Below are positions 48,071-58,358 of a DNA stretch of 64,000 bases, in pieces. The notes below the pieces were generated by a model, which worked only from the letters and a program-made list of their open reading frames with translations, did no database searches and was not told the DNA's origin. This stretch comes from Flavobacterium sp. MDT1-60 (GTDB taxonomy: Bacteria; Bacteroidota; Bacteroidia; Flavobacteriales; Flavobacteriaceae), in the NCBI RefSeq assembly GCF_014844035.1, contig NZ_CP062159.1:2418001-2482000 (forward strand), read 5' to 3'. Positions within the stretch are counted from its first letter, which is position 1. Every line of letters begins with the position of its first letter. Made by a program: the position numbers and the translations under genes.

Positions 48071-49123
48071 TTATTCTGAAACCGTGATTTCAAATATTTT
48101 GCTCCAATTTTTGCCAGTTACAAAAATGGTTCTTGTTTTAGGATTGTAAGCGATTCCGTTTAAAACATCATCTTTGGTTATGTCTGTCATAAATTTTCGC
48201 AAACCTGACATGTCAAGGATTCCTTCAACAGCTCCTGAGGTTGGATTAACAACTGCGATAGCATCTTTCAACCAGACATTTGTATATATTTTTCCGTTAA
48301 TCCACTCTAATTCATTGATTGCTTTAATTTTAGAAGTCCCTGAGTAAACATTAATGTAATCAACCATTTTTTGTGTTGATGGATCCATTTTCCAGATTTT
48401 TTCTGTTTTATCAGTTTGGTAAATGAATTTTCCGTCATTTGTCATTCCCCAACCTTCAATATCTTTTTCATAAGTAAAAGATTTTTCCAGTTTCAATGTA
48501 TTTGCATCGTAGATAAACCCCGTTTTATTTTGCCAGGTTAATTGAAATAATTTACCATTAATAAAGGTAATTCCTTCGCCAAAATATTTTTTATCTAAAT
48601 CAATTTGTTTGAAAACTTTTCCTGTTTTGTAATCGTATTTTCTTAAATAAGAAGTTCCCTCTTTTCCTGTGCTTTCGTACAAAGTGTCTTTATAGAATTC
48701 CAGACCTTCTGTAAAAGAAGCTGTGTCATGAGGATAAGTATTAACGATTTTATATTTTAATAATTTAGGTTCAACGTCCGATATTAATTCAATTCGTTTG
48801 GTTGCATCCGAAGAGTCCGATCCAAAATAAACGGTTGCTTTTAAATATTGGTAACCCAGTTTTTGATCTTTCAATTCAAATTTAAATTTTTCAGCACCTT
48901 TTGTACTTCCAACCTTTTTATCATTTACAAAGTAGGCAATGCTATCAATTTCTTTCGATTTTGGGTTTAAAACTCCAATTGATACCGCTTCTTTTTGTGA
49001 AAAATGTGCTGGAAAAGCAGAATCATCAATAGTAAAAAAAGAATTTTCACCTTTATTTTTATCTCCACATCCAATTAATGTGATTCCTAATAAAATGACA
49101 GTTAGGAAGTTATATTTTTTCAT
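48071..49123 (-). CDS. Glutaminyl-peptide cyclotransferase-like lipoprotein
   Basis: The 350-residue product has a lipobox (LLGITLIGCGDK, Cys near residue 19). The C-terminal ~250 residues match the plant/bacterial glutamine cyclotransferase beta-propeller (YPHDTASFTEGLEFYKDTLYES, YFGEGITFINGKLFQLTW, GWGMTNDGKFIYQTD, ELEWINGKIYTNVW). These enzymes form pyroglutamate at N-terminal Gln, which in Bacteroidota is common on exported proteins. Residues 30-110 form an Ig-like N-terminal domain. It is monocistronic. Confidence 0.88.
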   Translation of the reverse strand: MKKYNFLTVILLGITLIGCGDKNKGENSFFTIDDSAFPAHFSQKEAVSIGVLNPKSKEIDSIAYFVNDKKVGSTKGAEKFKFELKDQKLGYQYLKATVYFGSDSSDATKRIELISDVEPKLLKYKIVNTYPHDTASFTEGLEFYKDTLYESTGKEGTSYLRKYDYKTGKVFKQIDLDKKYFGEGITFINGKLFQLTWQNKTGFIYDANTLKLEKSFTYEKDIEGWGMTNDGKFIYQTDKTEKIWKMDPSTQKMVDYINVYSGTSKIKAINELEWINGKIYTNVWLKDAIAVVNPTSGAVEGILDMSGLRKFMTDITKDDVLNGIAYNPKTRTIFVTGKNWSKIFEITVSE

Positions 49124-49178
49124 AGTTTAAAATTTGAAGAAGCCAATATACGACGATATTTTTATAGCAACAAAGCTC

Positions 49179-49208
49179 TTGCAAAAATATAAAAAGATTG
49201 TATATTTG
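49179..49208 (+). promoter_or_regulatory. Bacteroidota-type promoter of the SRP RNA gene
   Basis: TTG at 49179-49181 and TATATTTG at 49201-49208 (consensus TAnnTTTG) are 19 bases apart, and the -7 element ends 4 bases before the RNA 5' end. Confidence 0.8.
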
Positions 49209-49212
49209 CACC

Positions 49213-49305
49213 GGCAAGTCCTACACGACCAGCTCCTGCAGACTCCCCCAGGATGGGAACATAGCAAGGGTACGTGGTTGAGCGGTGCGATGTAGGTCGC
49301 TTGCC
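49213..49305 (+). ncRNA. ffs: Small (bacterial-type) signal recognition particle RNA
   Basis: The ends GGCAAG and CTTGCC pair, followed inwards by CCTAC with GTAGG. The apical domain reads CCCAGGATGGGAACATAGCAAGGGTA, containing the conserved SRP loop features (GGGAAC and AGCAAGG) that bind Ffh. The 93-base length fits the small bacterial SRP RNA. A T-run follows at once (CCATTTTTTTATTTTTT) and a consensus promoter precedes it. The RNA directs nascent membrane proteins to SecYEG with Ffh and FtsY. Confidence 0.92.
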
Positions 49306-49482
49306 ATTTTTTTATTTTTTAGATTTAATACAAAAGTAGTCTTCCTTCGGGAGGATTTTTTTATTTTTGGACCTGTCGTAAGTTAGAAGTTATATGTGAG
49401 AGGTTAGAAGTTTTTATCCTACATCACGTTCTGCTTATAGATAATCACGTTTAACTTATAACATTTAACATCAAACCAAAAA

Positions 49483-50286
49483 ATGAGTAAAGTCGTTTTA
49501 ATTACCGGAGGATCCTCAGGGATTGGAAAATCTATTGGAGAATTTTTGCATAAAAAAGGTTTCGTTGTTTACGGAACGAGTAGAAATCCCGAAAAAGTTT
49601 TGAACTCAATTTTCCCGTTAATAGCTTTAGATGTTCGAAATGCCGAATCTATTAAGTCGGCGGTAGCAAAAGTTATTGAGATTTCGGGGCGTTTAGATGT
49701 AGTTATTAATAATGCGGGAGTTGGAATTACCGGACCATTAGAAGAAATTCCGATGGAAGAAATCAAAAACAATTTTGAAACCAACTTTTTTGGTCCAATT
49801 GAAGTAATGAAAGCTGTTTTACCACAAATGCGTGCACAAAAATCAGGTTTAATTATTAATATTACTTCAATTGCAGGTTATATGGGATTACCTTACAGAA
49901 GTGTTTATTCGGCATCAAAAGGTGCTTTGGAATTAATCACAGAAGCTTTGAGAATGGAAGTGAAATCCTTTGGAATTGAGATTACAAACGTGGCACCAGG
50001 CGATTTTGCTACAAATATTGCTTCAGGGCGTTATCATGCACCGGTTATTCAGGGTTCTGCTTATGAAAAGGTTTATGGCGATACGCTGGCAACAATGAAT
50101 GAACATGTTGATGCAGGAAGTAATCCGAATGAAATGGCGGAAGCTATTTTTAAAATTATGCAGCAAAAAAGCCCTAAAGTTCATTACAAAGTTGGAGTCT
50201 TTATGCAGAAATTTTCGATTGTGTTAAAACGTGCTCTACCAGATAAAGTTTATGAAAAAATGTTAATGAACCATTATAAGTTGTAA
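49483..50286 (+). CDS. Short-chain dehydrogenase/reductase
   Basis: The 267-residue SDR has the Rossmann motif VLITGGSSGIGKSIG at its start, LDVVINNAGVG near residue 74, a catalytic Ser block (NITSIAGYMG near 128) and YSASKGALEL near 146 with the catalytic Tyr and Lys. The first NAD-site residues (YGTSRNPEK) favour NADP over NAD. Substrate cannot be told from the sequence. It is followed 43 bases later by the transaldolase gene. Confidence 0.9.
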   Translation: MSKVVLITGGSSGIGKSIGEFLHKKGFVVYGTSRNPEKVLNSIFPLIALDVRNAESIKSAVAKVIEISGRLDVVINNAGVGITGPLEEIPMEEIKNNFETNFFGPIEVMKAVLPQMRAQKSGLIINITSIAGYMGLPYRSVYSASKGALELITEALRMEVKSFGIEITNVAPGDFATNIASGRYHAPVIQGSAYEKVYGDTLATMNEHVDAGSNPNEMAEAIFKIMQQKSPKVHYKVGVFMQKFSIVLKRALPDKVYEKMLMNHYKL

Positions 50287-50329
50287 TTTTGCACCGAATT
50301 TTTAAACACACAATTAAATAATATAGATT

Positions 50330-50986
50330 ATGAAATTTTTTATTGATACAGCTAATTTAGCGCAAATTAAAGAAGCACAAGCATTAGGTGTTTTAGATGG
50401 TGTAACAACGAATCCATCATTGATGGCAAAAGAAGGTATTACCGGAAAGAACAATATTTTGAAACATTATGTTGACATTTGCAATCTTGTAGAAGGTGAT
50501 GTAAGTGCTGAAGTAAATGCGCTGGATTATGATGGAATGATCAAAGAAGGTGAAGAATTAGCTGAATTGCATGACCAAATCGTAGTGAAACTACCTATGA
50601 CGAAAGAAGGTGTAATGGCTGCGAAATATTTTTCAGATAAAGGAATTAAGACAAACGTAACACTAGTGTTTTCAGCTGGACAAGCTTTATTAGCTGCAAA
50701 AGCAGGAGCAACTTATGTTTCTCCTTTTATTGGTCGTTTAGATGATATCTCTACAGACGGTTTAAATTTAATCGAAGAGATTAGATTGATTTATGATAAT
50801 TACGGATACGAAACTCAAATTTTAGCAGCTTCTGTGCGTCATACAATGCACATTGTAAACTGTGCTAAAATTGGTGCTGATGTTATGACAGGACCACTTT
50901 CTGCAATTTATGGATTACTGAAACACCCTTTAACTGATATTGGATTAGCTCAATTTGTTGCTGATTTCGAAAAAGGAAATAAATAA
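50330..50986 (+). CDS. FSA/TalC-type transaldolase
   Basis: The 218-residue TIM-barrel protein begins [20 protein letters not shown], has the TNPSL block near residue 26, the Schiff-base Lys in [11 protein letters not shown] near 84, [30 protein letters not shown] near 108-137 and the C-terminal block LAASVRHT. Short class I transaldolases of this length are named fructose-6-phosphate aldolase or transaldolase; the Phe and Gln of FSAGQ suit either name. It would act in the pentose-phosphate pathway. Confidence 0.9.
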   Translation: MKFFIDTANLAQIKEAQALGVLDGVTTNPSLMAKEGITGKNNILKHYVDICNLVEGDVSAEVNALDYDGMIKEGEELAELHDQIVVKLPMTKEGVMAAKYFSDKGIKTNVTLVFSAGQALLAAKAGATYVSPFIGRLDDISTDGLNLIEEIRLIYDNYGYETQILAASVRHTMHIVNCAKIGADVMTGPLSAIYGLLKHPLTDIGLAQFVADFEKGNK

Positions 50987-51007
50987 TAAGATTTAAACGT
51001 TTATTAA

Positions 51008-51042
51008 AACGCTATCTTTTCTTGTAAAAGGTGGCGTTTTTT
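51008..51042 (+). terminator. Terminator of the transaldolase gene
   Basis: AACGCTATCTTTT (51008-51020) pairs with AAAAGGTGGCGTT (51026-51038) with two wobbles and a 5-base loop, followed by T. Confidence 0.85.
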
Positions 51043-51073
51043 TTATTATTTTTATTCATTAAATAACCCACAT

Positions 51074-51568
51074 ATGAAAAAAAAAATAATATTATTCGTG
51101 TTGTTATTGTCTGGTTTGCAGATAAATGCACAAGCTAAAGTTTTGAAATCAGTAAATGAAGCGGGTGATGTTGCTACTTTTGAATTAGATTGCACGGTAA
51201 AGTTTCAAACACTCGCCAAAGGGTTGAGATATAACATTACCCGTCATGAATTTAAAGGTCCGGAAATGAAAAATTCCTATCGTTTGCTTCTGGTAATGGA
51301 TGGTTTTTATTCTAAAACATTAAATAAGGAAATGACCATTTCGGCTGTTTTAAGTGACGGAACTGTTATTGAAGCCAGAAAAATAATTGAAGATGATGGT
51401 TTTTTTGATGGTGCCTGTACATTAAAAATTAAAGATCCTAAAGCGCTTTTAGAAGCCAATATAGATAAAGTTATTGTTCATGCCGATAAAGAAGTTGTTT
51501 ATACATTATCAGAACAAAATAAAGCTATTTTTAAGAAGAATCTGAACAACATTATTATTGCGAAATAG
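51074..51568 (+). CDS. Secreted protein of unknown function
   Basis: The 164-residue product has a signal peptide (MKKKIILFVLLLSGLQINAQ). The mature part alternates beta strands and loops, with a Cys pair (LDCTVK, GACTLK) that could form a disulfide. I recognise no family. It has a terminator of its own and no clear link to the neighbours. Confidence 0.75.
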   Translation: MKKKIILFVLLLSGLQINAQAKVLKSVNEAGDVATFELDCTVKFQTLAKGLRYNITRHEFKGPEMKNSYRLLLVMDGFYSKTLNKEMTISAVLSDGTVIEARKIIEDDGFFDGACTLKIKDPKALLEANIDKVIVHADKEVVYTLSEQNKAIFKKNLNNIIIAK

Positions 51569-51597
51569 GCATAATTAGTTTTATAGTATTAAACTAA

Positions 51598-51645
51598 AAA
51601 AATCCCAAATCCTAATTGATGAAAATTGGAATTTGGGATTTTTTT
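51598..51645. terminator. Long hairpin terminator between converging genes
   Basis: AATCCCAAAT (51601-51610) and ATTTGGGATT (51631-51640) pair perfectly, with additional pairing inside and A/T runs on both sides; it can serve both the secreted-protein gene and the permease gene. Confidence 0.85.
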
Positions 51646-51662
51646 TATTGTTATTTTATCGT

Positions 51663-53132
51663 TTAGTGACCTCCGCCACCGCCTTCAACGTGATTAATTC
51701 CTTGTCTTTTTAATATTTTAGGACAGTAAAAACCGTAAAATCCTAAGTATGCAAAACCAATTAATGGAACGATGTAAGAGAAATGTGTCCATGTGATTCC
51801 GAAAATTCCTTCCGGACTGGTAAGGTCAATATCACAGATACTTCCCTGAACCAAAGGAATAACTCCTCCTCCAAGAATCATCATAATTAGGAATGAAGAT
51901 GCTTTTCCTGTGTTTTTTCCTAAACCTGCAATCGCTAAATCAAAGATAGAAGGCCACATGATAGATAAGAATAAACCTCCGGAAATAAAGAAGAACTTAG
52001 CAATTGAAGGATCTGGGCAAACCAATCCAATCAACATCATTAATACACCTGATATACCGAAAAGCATTAAAGTTTTTCCGGCATTTTTACCTCCCACAAA
52101 ACTTACCGCTATAAATAATAAAATCCAGATTGGATAGATATAAAACGCAGAAACGTCATGTCCGGCAAAAATATTAGCTCCAATAATTACTCCAAATGCA
52201 ATAGCAGGAACAATAAACTTAAGGGCTGTATTTACCAGGTTTGAAGTATTGAAAACGTTTACACCACCATTCCAGCGGCCAATCATTAAACTTCCCCAAT
52301 AAAGGGCAATAAACGGAGCAATAGCATCTTCTAAAACATTACCAAATTCAGCAGTATGGAGAAGAGCGGGTAAATTACTAATAATAGTTACTTCAGTACC
52401 AACATAAATGAAGATAGCTAACATTCCTAAATATAGTTGTGGATAGTCTAATATGTTGAATTTTTCGTGAGCTACTTTAACTACTTCTTCCTCTTCTTTT
52501 GCAGGATCTTCAATTTTAGAAAAATTCATGAATATAGCTACAGCTATAAAAGCAAGACCTAAGATGATAAATGGCAATTTGATATCTTCTAATGAAAGTG
52601 AAGTTTTTTTATTATCTCCCATTCCGAACAAAGCAATTCCTAATAAAATAGCTCCAATAGTTGTTCCGAAAGAGTTAATTCCTCCTGCCAATGTTAAACG
52701 GTGCGCTCCTGTTGCAGGACTTCCCATTTTAATAGCTAAAGGATTGGCTACAATTTGTTGAATTGAAAATCCTAAACCTACAGTAAATAAAGCAGTTAAG
52801 AAGAAAGGGAAACTTTCCATTGTTGCAGCTGGAATGAATAAAAAAGAACCAACAGCTGAAAGAACTAAACCAGCTGAAAGTGTTTTTTTGTATCCAAATT
52901 TTTGTAAAACATCTACTTTTAGAGAAACCAAAAAGAAGATTATCGATCCTACAAAGTAAGAAACGTAGAATGCCCAGGCTACTAACTGTGATTGTACCTG
53001 AGATAAGGTAAATACTTTTTTGAATACTGGAATTAAGATGTCGTTGGCAGATCCAACAAAACCCCAAAAGAAGAAGACGATTATCAATGAGATAAATTGC
53101 CCCCACTTGGTTTGCACATTTTCTGAACTCAT
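51663..53132 (-). CDS. FHS-type sugar MFS transporter, candidate GlcNAc permease
   Basis: The 489-residue protein has about 12 hydrophobic helices. The N-terminal block FFFWGFVGSANDILIPVFKK and the GLGFSIQQIVANPLA stretch near residue 120 are typical of the fucose/galactose/glucose (FHS) sugar permeases of Bacteroidota. A glycine-rich end (EGGGGGH) is unusual. It sits at the start of the GlcNAc locus, divergent in function from susCD and next to the LytTR system, so GlcNAc is the likely substrate (NagP-like). The substrate is inferred from context. Confidence 0.85.
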   Translation of the reverse strand: MSSENVQTKWGQFISLIIVFFFWGFVGSANDILIPVFKKVFTLSQVQSQLVAWAFYVSYFVGSIIFFLVSLKVDVLQKFGYKKTLSAGLVLSAVGSFLFIPAATMESFPFFLTALFTVGLGFSIQQIVANPLAIKMGSPATGAHRLTLAGGINSFGTTIGAILLGIALFGMGDNKKTSLSLEDIKLPFIILGLAFIAVAIFMNFSKIEDPAKEEEEVVKVAHEKFNILDYPQLYLGMLAIFIYVGTEVTIISNLPALLHTAEFGNVLEDAIAPFIALYWGSLMIGRWNGGVNVFNTSNLVNTALKFIVPAIAFGVIIGANIFAGHDVSAFYIYPIWILLFIAVSFVGGKNAGKTLMLFGISGVLMMLIGLVCPDPSIAKFFFISGGLFLSIMWPSIFDLAIAGLGKNTGKASSFLIMMILGGGVIPLVQGSICDIDLTSPEGIFGITWTHFSYIVPLIGFAYLGFYGFYCPKILKRQGINHVEGGGGGH

Positions 53133-53308
53133 AATTGTAATAAGGTTAATTTTTTAATTTATTGTTTTTTGAAGACCGTAAATATATTTGTTAAGTATAT
53201 CAAAAAAAAATAAAAAGGCACAAATAATGTTAAATTTAAACCAACAACATCATTTTTTCAACAAAGTGTTAATTTTTACCTACTTAGAAAACGAAAAAGA
53301 AATAGTAT

Positions 53309-54010
53309 TTATTCAAGAATTTTGGTTTTTACATCTTTACTGTAATTTCTGCCAATCGGAATAGTGTACGATTGTATCTGAATGCGATTTCCTTCAATAG
53401 ATTTAACCTTATTGAGGGCAATTACGTAAGATTTATGGATGCGAAGGAAACGATCTGCAGGTAATTCTTCAGATAATGAAGTTAAGGATTTGTGTGTAAT
53501 ATAGGTTTTATCAGGAGTGACAACTTTGATGTATTCCTTCATTCCTTCAACAAATAAAATCTCTTCAATATTAATTTTCATCATTTTTTTATCAACTTTA
53601 ATAAAAATGTGAGAATCACCTTTTGTGGCTTCAACTTTAATATTGTTTTTTAAATTGTATTCGGTTGTAATTTTATTGATACACTTTATAAATCTTGGCA
53701 GCGGAATAGGTTTTACCAAATAATCTAAAACATCCAGATCGTAACTTTCGGCAGCAAATTCCCTAAAAGCAGTTGTGATGATTACTTTGGTTTTGTTTTC
53801 GATCAGACTAATAAGTTCAAATCCGGTCATCATTGGCATATTGATATCCAAAAATACAGCATCAACAGTTGTACTGTTTATAAAATCAAGTGCTTCTAAA
53901 GAATTATTAAATGTGCCGATAACCTCAAAATCAGTAAAATTATTAAAATAATTTTGTAAGACTTTGATAGCTAATGGCTCATCATCAACCAACACGCATT
54001 TAATTTTCAT
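53309..54010 (-). CDS. LytTR-type DNA-binding response regulator
   Basis: The 233-residue regulator has a receiver domain (residues 1-120) with VDDEPLAIKVLQ, the phospho-Asp in VDAVFLDINMPMMTGFE near residue 54 and DYLVKPIPLPRF. A LytTR DNA-binding domain follows (residues 135-233; EEILFVEGMKEYIKV, RFLRIHKSYVIALNKVKSI). It overlaps the kinase gene by 11 bases, so the two are translationally linked. It probably controls the neighbouring permease and/or susCD genes. Confidence 0.93.
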   Translation of the reverse strand: MKIKCVLVDDEPLAIKVLQNYFNNFTDFEVIGTFNNSLEALDFINSTTVDAVFLDINMPMMTGFELISLIENKTKVIITTAFREFAAESYDLDVLDYLVKPIPLPRFIKCINKITTEYNLKNNIKVEATKGDSHIFIKVDKKMMKINIEEILFVEGMKEYIKVVTPDKTYITHKSLTSLSEELPADRFLRIHKSYVIALNKVKSIEGNRIQIQSYTIPIGRNYSKDVKTKILE

Positions 54011-55052
54011 TATAAATAGGTATTTGCAAGCGGATTATATAGTAGTTCAATTTTGTTTTTTGTTTTAGGCTGAAATTGTTTTTGTAAATTAACTTTAATC
54101 TTTTCTTGGTATTAGTTAATCCAATTCCACCTTTTGAATTAAGACTTTGTGAAATTACAAAATTATTTAGGATTTCAAAATCTAACATTTTATTATCGAT
54201 AACTTTACAATTGATCTTAATTTTTAAGTTTCGATTGTTTAAACCACCATGTTTAAAAGCGTTTTCGACCAATGAAATAAATATTAAAGGAGGTACAACA
54301 ATGTCTTCAATATTAGATTCTAAATTGATCGTAACTTCTACATTCTCAAAGCGTAACTTTTCAATTTCAATGTAATTCTGAATATAATCTATTTCTTTTA
54401 TTAAAGGAACAAATTTGGTTCCTTTTACATCATATAAAACATATTCCATCAAATTTGATAATTTAATGATAACATCAGGAACCTTGTTTGAAGATTCTAA
54501 TGATAAAGCATATAAATTATTTAAAGTATTGAAAAAGAAATGCGGCTGAATCTGATTTTCAAGATATTTTAATTTGATTTTGAATTGATTCTCTCTTAAC
54601 GATCTGTTTCTTTCCCGTTCCCTAAGCCATGTTAAAGTTAGATAAACCGAGGAAGCCATCGCCAAAACATATAATTCCCCAATACAAACGGCCACAATGT
54701 GATTGATCTCAAAAGGATGATATTCACGATTTGCTTCTGGCCATATATTTTCAGATATAATATAATAGGTAAGAGCTGTTTTGAGTAAATAAATAGCAAA
54801 CAAACTTAATAGTAACGAAAAGGTATAGGTGATGTACTTCTGTTTCAATACATAACGAGGAACTAAAACAAAGAGATTGAAATATACCAAAGGAATGTGC
54901 AGTGAAAACTCAACTAAATTTGATTTAAAAGAGTACGGATAGTCATTGAAGTACGCACCCCAACGTAAAAAATTCAGAGTAAAGTAACTGCCCCAAAACC
55001 AGAAATGATTTTGAAGTTTTATGTCAAAGTTTAATTTTTGAATTTCGTTCAA
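54000..55052 (-). CDS. LytS-type sensor histidine kinase
   Basis: The 350-residue kinase has about four N-terminal transmembrane helices (residues 14-140) and no extracellular domain. A HisK_5/LytS-type kinase core follows, with LENQIQPHFFFNTLNNLYAL (phospho-His near residue 174), N-box FISLVENAFKHGG near 264 and GGIGLTNTKKRL near 308. It is divergent from susC and forms one unit with the LytTR regulator. It probably senses membrane or sugar-related state, but the ligand is unknown. Confidence 0.92.
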   Translation of the reverse strand: MNEIQKLNFDIKLQNHFWFWGSYFTLNFLRWGAYFNDYPYSFKSNLVEFSLHIPLVYFNLFVLVPRYVLKQKYITYTFSLLLSLFAIYLLKTALTYYIISENIWPEANREYHPFEINHIVAVCIGELYVLAMASSVYLTLTWLRERERNRSLRENQFKIKLKYLENQIQPHFFFNTLNNLYALSLESSNKVPDVIIKLSNLMEYVLYDVKGTKFVPLIKEIDYIQNYIEIEKLRFENVEVTINLESNIEDIVVPPLIFISLVENAFKHGGLNNRNLKIKINCKVIDNKMLDFEILNNFVISQSLNSKGGIGLTNTKKRLKLIYKNNFSLKQKTKLNYYIIRLQIPIYNEN

Positions 55053-55180
55053 CTTAATTGATAGGATTAGCTTTTTAACTATTATTTAATATAATGCAAC
55101 TTTAAACAATTAGTTGGTAAAACGCAATTGTTTTAAAGAAAAAAGCAATAATAACTTAAAAAAGAATAATATTTTTAAGT

Positions 55181-55192
55181 GAAAACGTTTTC
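55181..55192. promoter_or_regulatory. 12-bp perfect palindrome upstream of susC, candidate LacI-type operator
   Basis: GAAAACGTTTTC is fully self-complementary. It sits 124 bases before the susC ATG in the divergent kinase/susC intergenic region. Central AACGTT is typical of LacI/GalR-family and CcpA-like sites. A near copy stands before pfkA at 22050. Confidence 0.5.
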
Positions 55193-55315
55193 GAAAAACG
55201 CATTATTGATTGTTTTATGTCGTTTGTTTAAAAAATAAAGCTGTTTGTATAATTTATTTTTTTTAACAATACCTTAAGAATAATTTTACCTCATAACTAA
55301 CAAATAAAAATAAAC

Positions 55316-58300
55316 ATGAAAAAAATTTTCTTAATCTTTATGATTGTTTTTACTGCGCAAGTTTCACTTGCTCAGGTAAAAAGTGTCAAGGGTGTGATTA
55401 CAGATTCTGACGGAATGCCGTTACCAGGGGCATCTGTTGCTGTACAAGGAGGTCAAAAAGGTGCGACTACCGATTTTGACGGTTTGTACGCTATTGAAGT
55501 ACAAAAAGGACAAACTTTAGTTTTTAGCTATGTAGGTCTTGAAACTCAAAGTATAGTTGTAGGTGATGCTACTACAATTAATGTGAAAATGGCGCAAGGA
55601 GCTTCAAATTCATTAAATGAAGTAGTAGTAACATCATTAGGTATCAAAAAAACGAGAAAATCTTTAACTTATGCAGCGCAAGAGTTAAAAGGAGAAGAGT
55701 TAACTCGTGTAAAAGATGCTAACCTTATTAATACTGTAGCGGGTAAAATTGCTGGTGTTGCAGTAACAAAGAGTGCTTCAGGAACAGGAGGTTCTACAAA
55801 AGTTGTAATTCGTGGTAATTCTTCTTTCGTTAACAATCAACCTTTATATGTTATAGATGGTATTCCATTATATAATCAAGGTACAGGTCAGCCAAATGGT
55901 ACTTTTGGGGATTTAGCAGGTGGTAACCGTGATGGTGGTGACATTGTTTCGTTAATAAATCCAGATGATTATGAAGGAATGACTGTGCTTAAAGGTGCTG
56001 CTGCTTCTGTATTATATGGTAGCCAGGGAGCAAACGGGGTAATTTTATTAAATTCTAAAAAAGGAAAATCGGGTGTTGAATCTTTTAATGTTAACTCTGT
56101 AACAAATATTGAGAGTGCAGCTTATTTACCAAAATTTCAAAATGATTATACATCTGCTGATGGAGATATTAGAACTTGGGGTGCTAAACAAAAAGTAGAA
56201 GGTGATGTAGATGATTTCTTCGAAACCGGAGTAACTCAAATTACTTCTATGTCTTTCTCAAAAGCTACGGACGGAAATTCTACAAGCTTAACTTATGCTA
56301 ATACTGATGCTTCTGGAATAATTCCAGGAAATCATTTGAAAAAAAATAACTTCGGAATTCGTCAAACAAGTAAATTCTTGAATGACAGATTAAACGTTGC
56401 GGTAACAGGTAACTATGTTGGTCAAACAATTAATAACAGACCAACAAATGGATTATATTTTAATCCGGTTAGTGGTGTTTATTCTCATCCTAGAGCTTTC
56501 AGTCTAAATGATTTGAAGACTTATGAAGTTTTTGATCCTGTTAGAAATATGATGGTTCAAAATTATCCAGGTATTGCGTCAATAAACGAAAGTAACGAAA
56601 ATCCATATTGGCAAATTAATAAGCAACAATCTGTTGATACAAACAATTTCTTCAACGGTGCAATTGCTTTAGATTACAAAGTTAACGAATGGCTTCACTT
56701 AACTTCAAGATATAGCTATAACAGAAGTGAAAGTAATTTTCAAAAAGAAATGTATGCAACTTCAGCAACTTCTTTAGTTCATACAACAGGTAGATATATT
56801 AATGCAAATACAATTGGAACACAAAATTATGCTGATTTATTAGCTTTAATTAATACTAAGTTTTCTGAAGATTTCTCATTTACAGGTACACTTGGTACCA
56901 GTATAAATAATTCTAAAGTTTCTGGTTTAACTGTTGATTCAGGAATTGGTGGGGGATTAAATTATGCTAATATCTTTACTTTAGGAAATTTTGTCAATAA
57001 TAACGGGAATGTTCAAATGGGAGCTCAAAGAGAAGTTCAATCAGTATTTGCCGCTACAACTTTTGGATACAAAGATTTCTTATTCTTAGATGCTGCTGCC
57101 AGAAATGACTGGTCATCAACTTTAGTTAATACTGATGATCCAAGTTTCTTTTATCCTTCTGTAGGTCTTACAGGTATTATTAGTGAGATGACTACTATGC
57201 CAGAATGGATTAGTTTTGGTAAAGTTCGTGCTACTTATGCACAGGTTGGTAATGATATTTCTGCTTTCATAACTACTCCAACGGCTACTATTGTTGCTGG
57301 AAGTATTGTGAATCCAACAGTTGGTCCAATGCCGGGAACAACATTAAAACCAGAATTGAAATCAGAGGTTGAGATTGGTACAGAGTGGAGAATGTTTAAT
57401 AACAGATTAGGTTTTGAAATTTCTTACTATGATTCAAAAACTAAAAATCAATTTATTCAGGTTCCGGCTCCATCTACAAATCCTGACGGATTTACAAACT
57501 ATGCTATAAATGCTGGTAGTATTTCTAATAAAGGTTTTGAGGTTGTTTTATATGCGGATGTTATCAAAGGAGATAAATTCAACTGGGAATCAAGAGTGAA
57601 TTATTCTCAAAATAAAAGTAGGGTAAATGATATTCCTGCAGAGGATTTATCTGGAAGAATTGTTCTTACTGATCCAGGATCTAACAGCTATAGATATTCA
57701 TTAATTGAAGGAAGACCTTTTGGAGTAATTGAAGGAATCAATTTGAAAAAAGATGATCAGGGAAGAATTTTAGTAAATGATGATAACACAATTCAAAGAA
57801 CAGATTGGGAAGAAGTAGGTAATGCAAATCCTGATTTCATGTTAGGCTGGTCAAATACATTCAAAATAGGTTCTTTTACAGCAAATATCTTACTTGATGG
57901 ACGTTTTGGCGGTGAGGTTTTAAGTTTAACACAAGCTATCAATGACTACAATGGTGTTTCTAAAGCTTCTGGAGATGCAAGAAATGCTGGGGGAGTTAAC
58001 ATTAATGGTGTTAGAGCTAGTAGCGGAACTCCGGTAACTACGATGGATGCTTTCGATTATTATACGAATACTGCTGGCAGAAATGGAGCTTCTGGCGAGT
58101 ATGTTTACGATGCTACAAATGTAAGCGTAAGAGAGATTTCTATTGGATATACTTTCAAAAAGGATAAACTACCTTTAGTACAATCTGCTAGTATCTCTTT
58201 AATAGCAAGAAACTTATTCTTTATTTATAAAGATGCACCATTTGATCCAAACGTTGCGCTAAGTACAGGTGAAGGTTTACAAGGTGTTGATGTGTTCGGT

Positions 58301-58348
58301 TTGCCTTCAACAAGAAGTATCGGTCTTAATTTAAACTTAACATTCTAA
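55316..58348 (+). CDS. SusC/RagA-family TonB-dependent outer-membrane transporter
   Basis: The 1010-residue protein has a signal peptide ([20 protein letters not shown]), a carboxypeptidase-regulatory-like domain (residues 25-95; [17 protein letters not shown]), a plug domain (residues 105-230; [39 protein letters not shown]) and a 22-strand barrel ending LNLNLTF. SusC proteins pump oligosaccharides through the outer membrane with TonB energy and a SusD lid. The gene is followed 10 bases later by susD. Context points to GlcNAc oligosaccharides. Confidence 0.96.
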   Translation: MKKIFLIFMIVFTAQVSLAQVKSVKGVITDSDGMPLPGASVAVQGGQKGATTDFDGLYAIEVQKGQTLVFSYVGLETQSIVVGDATTINVKMAQGASNSLNEVVVTSLGIKKTRKSLTYAAQELKGEELTRVKDANLINTVAGKIAGVAVTKSASGTGGSTKVVIRGNSSFVNNQPLYVIDGIPLYNQGTGQPNGTFGDLAGGNRDGGDIVSLINPDDYEGMTVLKGAAASVLYGSQGANGVILLNSKKGKSGVESFNVNSVTNIESAAYLPKFQNDYTSADGDIRTWGAKQKVEGDVDDFFETGVTQITSMSFSKATDGNSTSLTYANTDASGIIPGNHLKKNNFGIRQTSKFLNDRLNVAVTGNYVGQTINNRPTNGLYFNPVSGVYSHPRAFSLNDLKTYEVFDPVRNMMVQNYPGIASINESNENPYWQINKQQSVDTNNFFNGAIALDYKVNEWLHLTSRYSYNRSESNFQKEMYATSATSLVHTTGRYINANTIGTQNYADLLALINTKFSEDFSFTGTLGTSINNSKVSGLTVDSGIGGGLNYANIFTLGNFVNNNGNVQMGAQREVQSVFAATTFGYKDFLFLDAAARNDWSSTLVNTDDPSFFYPSVGLTGIISEMTTMPEWISFGKVRATYAQVGNDISAFITTPTATIVAGSIVNPTVGPMPGTTLKPELKSEVEIGTEWRMFNNRLGFEISYYDSKTKNQFIQVPAPSTNPDGFTNYAINAGSISNKGFEVVLYADVIKGDKFNWESRVNYSQNKSRVNDIPAEDLSGRIVLTDPGSNSYRYSLIEGRPFGVIEGINLKKDDQGRILVNDDNTIQRTDWEEVGNANPDFMLGWSNTFKIGSFTANILLDGRFGGEVLSLTQAINDYNGVSKASGDARNAGGVNINGVRASSGTPVTTMDAFDYYTNTAGRNGASGEYVYDATNVSVREISIGYTFKKDKLPLVQSASISLIARNLFFIYKDAPFDPNVALSTGEGLQGVDVFGLPSTRSIGLNLNLTF

Positions 58349-58358
58349 TCTTACAATC

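Noticed and set aside
55053..55315. LytTR direct-repeat binding site before susC
   Set aside because: I could not find a convincing pair of direct repeats with the usual spacing; only the GAAAACGTTTTC palindrome stands out.
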